From positions 1 through 10,453 of the forward strand of contig JASHWL010000168.1 in the NCBI GenBank assembly GCA_030044105.1: 10,453 nt of DNA. The letters run 5' to 3'. Source of the stretch: Thermoplasmata archaeon (GTDB lineage: Archaea; Thermoplasmatota; Thermoplasmata; Lutacidiplasmatales; UBA184). A program made the position numbers and the translations under genes. This document shows, piece after piece, positions 6,738 through 10,453 of this stretch. Every line of letters begins with the position of its first letter. Within the stretch, counting starts at the first letter, position 1. The notes under the pieces are model-generated. The model ran no database searches. It was not told where the DNA came from and saw nothing but the letters and a program-made list of their open reading frames with translations.

Positions 6738-7619
6738 TCAAAAGTGGGAGAGGAGCCAGGCGTGGACCTCGGGGATCTTGTTGGCGAACAGCGAAATGTG
6801 GCCCTCGCCCGGTTCGACGTGGATGTCCGCCCCCGGGAGCTGAGCCGCCAGCCAGCGCGCGTGCGACAGGGGTACCATCGGATCGTCCGTTCCGTGCCAC
6901 AGCTGAACGGGGACTCGGATCGTCGGGAAATCGAATCCCCACGGCGTGACGCCGGCGATGTAGTCGTCGATGAAGCCGGCCGGTCCTCCTGACAAGCCAT
7001 CCTGCATCTGGCCGTACGCGAACGCGAGGAGCTCGGGAGTCAGGATCGCTCGTTCCGCTCCCGACGACGAGCTGGAGAGAGATTCGGAGTATTGGCTCGA
7101 AGTAAGCCCTCGCGTCTCCTTGACGTCCCGGGCCATCTTGAGCCTCCACGCCACCGGCTCGCGCTGATAGAATTGAAAATCCGAGACGACGGCGGGGTCC
7201 ACCCCGGCAAACCAGTCGAGCCCGTCGGCCGGGTAGGGTGCCACACCGGCCAGACTCGCGACGGCGACCACGCGTCCGGAGAGCGCGGACGCACACGCGA
7301 GGGTGAGCGAGCCCCCGGTGGAGTTCCCCCAGACCGCGAACTGCTCCAGGCCGAGCGCGTCGGCGAGTTCTCGGACGTCCAACGCCTCGTCGAGGATCGT
7401 CCGGCCGGGTCTCGCGGTCGAGCCGCCGTAGCCTGCCCGATCATGGCCGATCAGACGGATCCCTCGGCGGGCAGCGTCGGCAGCGTGCTGGCTGTAGATC
7501 AGCTTGGATCCCAGGGTTGCGTGGAGGACGAACACGGGTCGCCCGTTAGGGTCTCCGGCCTCGAGGTACGTGAGGTTTCTACCGTCCCGAAGGACGAGGT
7601 CTCTTCCAGATGGACCCAT
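6738..7619 (-). CDS. Alpha/beta-hydrolase
   Basis: A complete 293-residue alpha/beta-hydrolase with a readable triad: nucleophile S100 in the elbow GNSTGG, acid D246 in HGTDDPMVP and H274 in GEGHISLF. The oxyanion-hole strand is FVLHATLGSK (30-39), where the common HG is HA. GHDRAGYGGS (58-67) is the usual conserved turn. A cap region (about 130-225) contains a short Ser run (SLSSSSSG, 180-187). It resembles the hydrolases annotated as proline iminopeptidases or esterases, but the substrate is unknown. No signal peptide, so it is cytosolic. ATG 7619 follows a TATA-like box with a leader of about 10 nt and no SD. The gene stands alone, about 160 nt after the toxin fragment. Confidence 0.93.
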   Translation of the reverse strand: MGPSGRDLVLRDGRNLTYLEAGDPNGRPVFVLHATLGSKLIYSQHAADAARRGIRLIGHDRAGYGGSTARPGRTILDEALDVRELADALGLEQFAVWGNSTGGSLTLACASALSGRVVAVASLAGVAPYPADGLDWFAGVDPAVVSDFQFYQREPVAWRLKMARDVKETRGLTSSQYSESLSSSSSGAERAILTPELLAFAYGQMQDGLSGGPAGFIDDYIAGVTPWGFDFPTIRVPVQLWHGTDDPMVPLSHARWLAAQLPGADIHVEPGEGHISLFANKIPEVHAWLLSHF

Positions 7620-7650
7620 CCGGTTTCCCGACGTGGATAGGGGCTCTCCC

Positions 7651-7660
7651 GGCTTATGAG
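7651..7660 (-). promoter_or_regulatory. TATA-like box of the hydrolase
   Basis: CTCATAAGCC on the minus strand predicts a transcript start near 7629, about 10 nt before the ATG at 7619. It overlaps the putative remnant of the vapC toxin gene, so the promoter may have arisen from, or been moved next to, decayed coding sequence. Confidence 0.4.
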
Positions 7661-7741
7661 CACCGCTGAGGGCCGGCCGTATGCGCCAGCGCGGCTCGTC
7701 TATGTCGCGACCTCAATCGTCACCGGCGCCACATCACTCAC
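7652..7741 (-). pseudogene. Possible decayed 3' part of vapC
   Basis: In a different frame from the toxin fragment, the minus strand reads VSDVAPVTIEVAT, then a stop, then TSRAGAYGRPSAVLISRE. The order of a 'VAPVTIEVA' strand/helix and a 'YGRPSAVLI' helix recalls the PIN-domain middle and C-terminal helix (typically 'xLSxADAVILA'). If real, the toxin gene has lost about 40 internal codons and gained a frameshift and a stop. The match is short and made by eye, so chance is a serious alternative. Confidence 0.2.
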
Positions 7742-7782
7742 AGGCGTAGTGGTTCGGAGGTGGCCCCGACTCAGATCCTATG

Positions 7783-7938
7783 CTATCCGCCGCGCCCGAT
7801 CTTCCGCGCAGTCTCAGCAAGTACGAGATCGGGCGTGACCAGCAGGTCCTCGGTCTCCAGACGCCGACGAACTTCCGGACCATTCGCCCCGGCGGTGAGA
7901 GACTCGATCCGAGCGTTCGAGTCAACGATCAGTGTCAA
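7783..7938 (-). pseudogene. vapC: Truncated VapC-like PIN-domain toxin
   Basis: The reading frame overlaps the 3' end of the antitoxin gene by 17 nt. It encodes 51 residues beginning (from TTG 7938) MTLIVDSNARIESLTAG and continuing through ETEDLLVTPDLVLAETARKI before a TAG. This is the start of a PIN domain: the first strand with the catalytic D6 (IVDSN), and the conserved 'TPDLVLAE' strand-helix with E43. VapC toxins are Mg-dependent RNases of about 130 residues and need further acidic residues in the C-terminal half, which are absent here. The fragment is therefore very probably inactive. The start codon is weak (TTG, or CTG 7932), as is common for a toxin translated by coupling to its antitoxin. 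Confidence 0.65.
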
Positions 7939-8131
7939 TTCGATCCGATTCCCGGAACGGTGTGGAAGGTCGAGCGCTCCCGTACAGTTGAGAGATCAGT
8001 TCGCGCCGACGAAGATGCAGTAGCGACCTGATGGTCTCGTCCACAGTCTTGGCGTCGAGCGCCTTGCGGAACCGCTCCAGTTCCGAGAGAGTGCTTCGAG
8101 AGACTCGAATCGACGTGACCGTGGGACCCAT
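7922..8131 (-). CDS. vapB: VapB-like ribbon-helix-helix antitoxin
   Basis: A 69-residue protein. Residues 4-11 (TVTSIRVS) form the DNA-binding ribbon; helices follow at about 12-25 (STLSELERFRKALD) and 29-46 (TVDETIRSLLHLRRRELI), with a disordered, charged tail (51-69) of the kind that wraps the toxin. This fits the archaeal VapB antitoxins, which neutralise a PIN-domain RNase and repress their own operon as dimers. The next frame encodes the start of such a toxin, overlapping by 17 nt. ATG 8131 is chosen because the ribbon begins four residues later and a TATA-like box lies about 26 nt upstream; longer in-frame forms have no family resemblance. With its partner truncated, it may survive as a lone regulator or an anti-addiction factor. 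Confidence 0.75.
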   Translation of the reverse strand: MGPTVTSIRVSRSTLSELERFRKALDAKTVDETIRSLLHLRRRELISQLYGSARPSTPFRESDRIDTDR

Positions 8132-8137
8132 GATGGT

Positions 8138-8150
8138 GCATGCGGCATGC
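8138..8150. promoter_or_regulatory. Palindrome upstream of vapB, candidate operator
   Basis: GCATGC-G-GCATGC is a perfect inverted repeat 6 nt upstream of the antitoxin ATG. It is flanked by direct copies of CATGATG at 8129-8135 and 8155-8161, so CATG recurs four times in about 30 nt. The position between TATA box and start is right for autorepression by a ribbon-helix-helix dimer. Confidence 0.45.
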
Positions 8151-8151
8151 G

Positions 8152-8160
8152 GTACATGAT
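8152..8160 (-). promoter_or_regulatory. Possible TATA element of the vapB gene
   Basis: ATCATGTAC on the minus strand is about 26 nt upstream of the ATG at 8131, in line with a leaderless message. The match to a TATA box is weak, but binding at the adjacent palindrome would overlap it. Confidence 0.25.
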
Positions 8161-8274
8161 GTCGTGGTTGACCCCGAAGGATGACGCCCTGTCGGACCCA
8201 TGCCGCAGGTCCGTCAGATACACGACTCCGTTCCTGGCGCGGAGCTCGTACCTCGGGCGCAAGCACGATTGCAA

Positions 8275-9597
8275 CTATCTGACTCGCCGCCGAGAGAGCC
8301 TAAGGTAGAACGTCGTGGCAGCCCCGGCGCCGGCAAGCACCCCGAGCATCAAAACAGCCTGAGGGAGCGGGAGCCAGAGCAGCGACGTGACTTCCGTTGT
8401 GGTTCCGTAACTGAAGGCAACGTACGAGACTAACCCTTCGACCGGGATGTAGAGTGAGCGGGTCGACTCGAGATAGATGGAAGGCATGTCGTTGAGACTC
8501 GGCGCGATCGTTGTTTCCCCGACCGAGTACTTGCCGGTATCGTTGATTGCGAACACCCACCCTAGACAGATCGCGTAGATGTCGCCGTGAGTCGAGTCGA
8601 GTACCAGCTGCGAGGGAGCCGTGTCAACATCCTGGACTGGGGGGATCAGGGGAACCGTCGCGAACGGCCGGTACGTCGTCGAGTTGACGAACTCGATGGC
8701 ACCGGCGGAGTAAGGCCCATTGAGGGCGACTCCAAGGCCGATCCAGCCGGCGTTCGCGTCGAGTACCGCCGCAGTGACGATCCCGCTCAGCACGGTGTTC
8801 TCGACGGTTCCGGTCCTAGGGTCTACAGCAACCAGGCTGGGCCCTACCGTGTAAAGGGCGGTGGAACCCGACACTAGCAGGGCATTGGAGGAGCTGTCGT
8901 ACACCAACCATTCGCACCCCGAGGGGATCGTCTCGTTGAACGACGCCAGGCCAGTGGTCATGTTGAAGGCCAATAGCGATCCCGCGTCGCAGACGTAGAG
9001 TAGGTGATCGACCGGATCCCAGGCGAACTGGTCCGGGTAGCCGGAGGCCCAGAAGCCGGCGTCGGGGGTACTGCCCTGAAATGGGATCCGACCGACGACT
9101 TGGTCTGTCGCGACGTTCACAGTGATTAGGCTTCCGGAGTTCGAGGAGGTATTCGGGGGATCGCACGCGGCATAGTACACGGTACCGGACCCCGGGTAGT
9201 ACGGGTCGTAGGGCGCGCATGACAGATTTGTCGATGAGAAGCCTGTAACCGAGCCGGGCTGAAAAACGATTGAATAATTGTGGCCGAGATCGCCAGGACC
9301 AAGGTCGTTCTCGAGGTAGGAGGTCGTCGAGGTCATCAGGACTTGGTCGGTCGAGGAATCCAGCGCGAATCCTGAGGGCGCGTAGCACCGACCGTTCAGG
9401 TCGGAGATGGGACAGAGGCCACCCCATCCCGCGCTCATCCCGATCGTCTGGACCGTCGCAATCGTCACGAATCCCGAGGTGTCCGTGGTGAGGACGGAGC
9501 CGCTCCACGACGCGCACAGCGCGACGACTGCGGAGATGACGCAGAGAGCCCCCCTAGTCGATCTGCGGGGCCACGCTGATTGAGCCGAGAGCCGCAT
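8275..9597 (-). CDS. Surface-anchored beta-propeller-like glycoprotein
   Basis: A 440-residue secreted protein. The N-terminus has basic residues (RRSTRG) and a hydrophobic core (about 17-36), consistent with a Sec signal peptide. The ectodomain repeats a strand pattern ending in short loops: FALDSSTDQVLM (78-88), FAWDPVDHLLYV (191-202), LVYDSSSNALLV (231-242), AVLDANAGWIGL (277-288), LVLDSTHGDIYA (331-342) and IYLESTRSLYIP (374-385). This fits a six- or seven-bladed YVTN/NHL-like propeller. It holds seven N-x-S/T sequons (N107, N124, N149, N212, N221, N305, N352) and several cysteines. A C-terminal helix (about 409-430) followed by RLSRRRVR anchors it in the membrane. ATG 9597 is preferred over TTG 9702, because the signal peptide and a TATA-like box fit. 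A role in adhesion or cell-surface binding is inference. Confidence 0.83.
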   Translation of the reverse strand: MRLSAQSAWPRRSTRGALCVISAVVALCASWSGSVLTTDTSGFVTIATVQTIGMSAGWGGLCPISDLNGRCYAPSGFALDSSTDQVLMTSTTSYLENDLGPGDLGHNYSIVFQPGSVTGFSSTNLSCAPYDPYYPGSGTVYYAACDPPNTSSNSGSLITVNVATDQVVGRIPFQGSTPDAGFWASGYPDQFAWDPVDHLLYVCDAGSLLAFNMTTGLASFNETIPSGCEWLVYDSSSNALLVSGSTALYTVGPSLVAVDPRTGTVENTVLSGIVTAAVLDANAGWIGLGVALNGPYSAGAIEFVNSTTYRPFATVPLIPPVQDVDTAPSQLVLDSTHGDIYAICLGWVFAINDTGKYSVGETTIAPSLNDMPSIYLESTRSLYIPVEGLVSYVAFSYGTTTEVTSLLWLPLPQAVLMLGVLAGAGAATTFYLRLSRRRVR

Positions 9598-9628
9598 TCC
9601 CGGTGGCAACGGGATGTGAAATGGCGAT

Positions 9629-9637
9629 GGTAAAGAT
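9629..9637 (-). promoter_or_regulatory. TATA-like box of the surface protein gene
   Basis: ATCTTTACC on the minus strand predicts a transcript start near 9606, about 9 nt before the ATG at 9597. It supports the shorter protein, as the TTG at 9702 would lie upstream of it. Confidence 0.4.
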
Positions 9638-9727
9638 TTCCAGCCGGCGCTTCCGATGAGCCGGTTTGACTGCGGAGGACGCGGTCGTAAACTACGTTGC
9701 AACCTGTTGCGCCGTCGGGACCGCGCG

Positions 9728-10300
9728 CTACGACCGGGGGCTCCGCTCGACCTGCTGCCTCAGCTGCTCGAAGAGGGGTAGAATCTTCTCGTACGAAGTT
9801 TCCGTGCGAATGTAGTCCCAGTCGAGGCCCCGCCGATAACGCGCTGCGAGAATCTCGGATTGCCTGAACTGGTCCGTCGACCGCATTTGCCTCGCCATCA
9901 CGAGCCTTCGAACGATCAGTTCCTCTACCGGGCTGACCAGGACGTCCCCGTACCTCGTCGGGAATGTGCGGGCCGGGAGCCCTGACCGATTTCGTGCTCC
10001 GACCAGATCCACCAGCCCGAGCCCCTCCTTCACCCAGTAGGTCCTGTGGTCCCGTCCCCGCTCCATCCTGAAACCCCACCGACGGAGCGCTGCGCTGATC
10101 GCCACTTTAGAGCCCACGATATCGATGTCCAGCGAGACGTACGCCGTGCTCGTCAGATAGAGCTCAATGGCCGAACCGCCCACGATGATCAACCTCCCTT
10201 CGAGTCGCGACTCCCGAGTGAGTAGCGCCCCGAACCACGCCAGTCGCTCGTCTTCGGTTCGGGCCCTCGCGAGGATCTCCTCGAGGGCGTGGCGGTTCAT
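9728..10300 (-). CDS. Nucleotidyltransferase-fold protein (DUF6036/AbiEii-like)
   Basis: A 190-residue protein with the signature of the minimal nucleotidyltransferase fold: LIIVGGSAIELYL (37-49), in which GGS is the nucleotide-binding loop, then SLDIDIVGS (56-64) with the metal-binding pair D58 and D60, and D98 in LGLVDLVGAR as a likely third acidic residue. A helical C-terminal half follows (ELIVRRLVMARQM and beyond). This is the layout of the toxin or partner component in AbiE-like and related nucleotidyltransferase modules, which modify tRNA or proteins, and of DUF6036 proteins of unknown role. The ATG at 10300 overlaps the stop of the upstream frame by ATGA, so the two are translationally coupled. 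The family is fairly clear; whether this one is a toxin is inference. Confidence 0.83.
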   Translation of the reverse strand: MNRHALEEILARARTEDERLAWFGALLTRESRLEGRLIIVGGSAIELYLTSTAYVSLDIDIVGSKVAISAALRRWGFRMERGRDHRTYWVKEGLGLVDLVGARNRSGLPARTFPTRYGDVLVSPVEELIVRRLVMARQMRSTDQFRQSEILAARYRRGLDWDYIRTETSYEKILPLFEQLRQQVERSPRS

Positions 10301-10453
10301 GCGTGGCTACTGGTTCGCATCCCGTACCGTCCGAGCAGTTCGTCCTTCGCCCTGCGTCGATTCCGATCCGCTCGAGAGCGAGCGTTCGTCCCCCAAGTCG
10401 GTTCGGGAAGCGCGTCGAAGCGGCGCGATATCCGGCGAATCGTGGAAGCCGAG
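10297..10453 (-). CDS. C-terminal fragment of an upstream gene coupled to the nucleotidyltransferase
   Basis: This frame is open from the window edge to a TGA that overlaps the next ATG as ATGA. It gives the last 51 residues of a protein, starting STIRRISRRFDALPEPTW and ending in an Arg/Lys-rich helix (about DRNRRRAKDELLGRYGM) and MRTSSHA. The basic composition would suit a DNA-binding antitoxin or regulator paired with the nucleotidyltransferase. All three minus-strand frames are open over much of this short stretch, so the choice rests on the ATGA junction. Family not recognised. Confidence 0.45.
   Translation of the reverse strand, partial: SASTIRRISRRFDALPEPTWGTNARSRADRNRRRAKDELLGRYGMRTSSHA

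Noticed and set aside
6726..6739. GATCC-CCTC-GGATC hairpin at the hydrolase stop codon
   Set aside because: The stem is only 5 bp, includes the stop codon and has no T tract, so I do not call it a terminator.
6094..7296. A 400-codon open frame on the minus strand
   Set aside because: It crosses from the hydrolase into the DUF4760-like gene in another frame. Both of those have recognisable motifs and start signals, while this product is Arg/Pro/Gly-rich.
8816..9517. A 233-codon open frame on the minus strand
   Set aside because: It is a shifted frame inside the surface protein gene. The accepted frame has signal peptide, repeats and anchor.

Overview
The window is GC-rich and carries thirteen protein genes that I accept (eleven complete, two running off the edges), plus one toxin fragment. 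It reads best as an archaeon, probably a GC-rich mesophilic member of the Thermoplasmatota. Several genes begin at or within about 12 nt of a predicted transcript start, with an AT-rich TATA-like element centred about 26 nt upstream of that point and no -10 box. Shine-Dalgarno sequences appear mainly at downstream genes, and the secreted protein has the archaeal surface-protein layout (signal peptide, many N-glycosylation sequons, C-terminal membrane anchor). The lineage is inference; there is no rRNA or other marker here.

Left part (1-4080, all on the minus strand): a membrane-protein fragment at the edge; a class I methyltransferase resembling the amino-sugar N-methyltransferases; a tightly coupled pair made of an HExxH metallopeptidase-like protein and a START/SRPBCC protein; an aldo/keto reductase; and a two-helix membrane protein of unknown function. 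A divergent promoter region (about 4081-4297) separates this block from the next.

Middle (4298-5882, plus strand): an NTF2/SnoaL-like protein and a DinB-like four-helix protein in a probable operon, then an AHSA1-type SRPBCC protein with its own clear TATA box. Convergent to these lie a one-helix membrane protein (6021-6560) and an alpha/beta hydrolase (6738-7619), both minus strand.

Right part (7650-10453, minus strand): this looks like an accessory region with more relaxed third codon positions. It holds a VapB-type ribbon-helix-helix antitoxin whose overlapping PIN-domain toxin is cut short after about 50 codons; a glycosylated beta-propeller-like surface protein; and a nucleotidyltransferase-fold protein whose start overlaps the end of an upstream gene by ATGA, the layout of many two-gene toxin-antitoxin or defence modules.

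Nothing ties the metabolic genes into one named pathway. They are mostly small stand-alone ligand-binding or redox proteins. I see no tRNA, rRNA, CRISPR array or insertion sequence. The points most worth following up are the broken VapBC module with its palindromic operator and the nucleotidyltransferase pair at the right edge.
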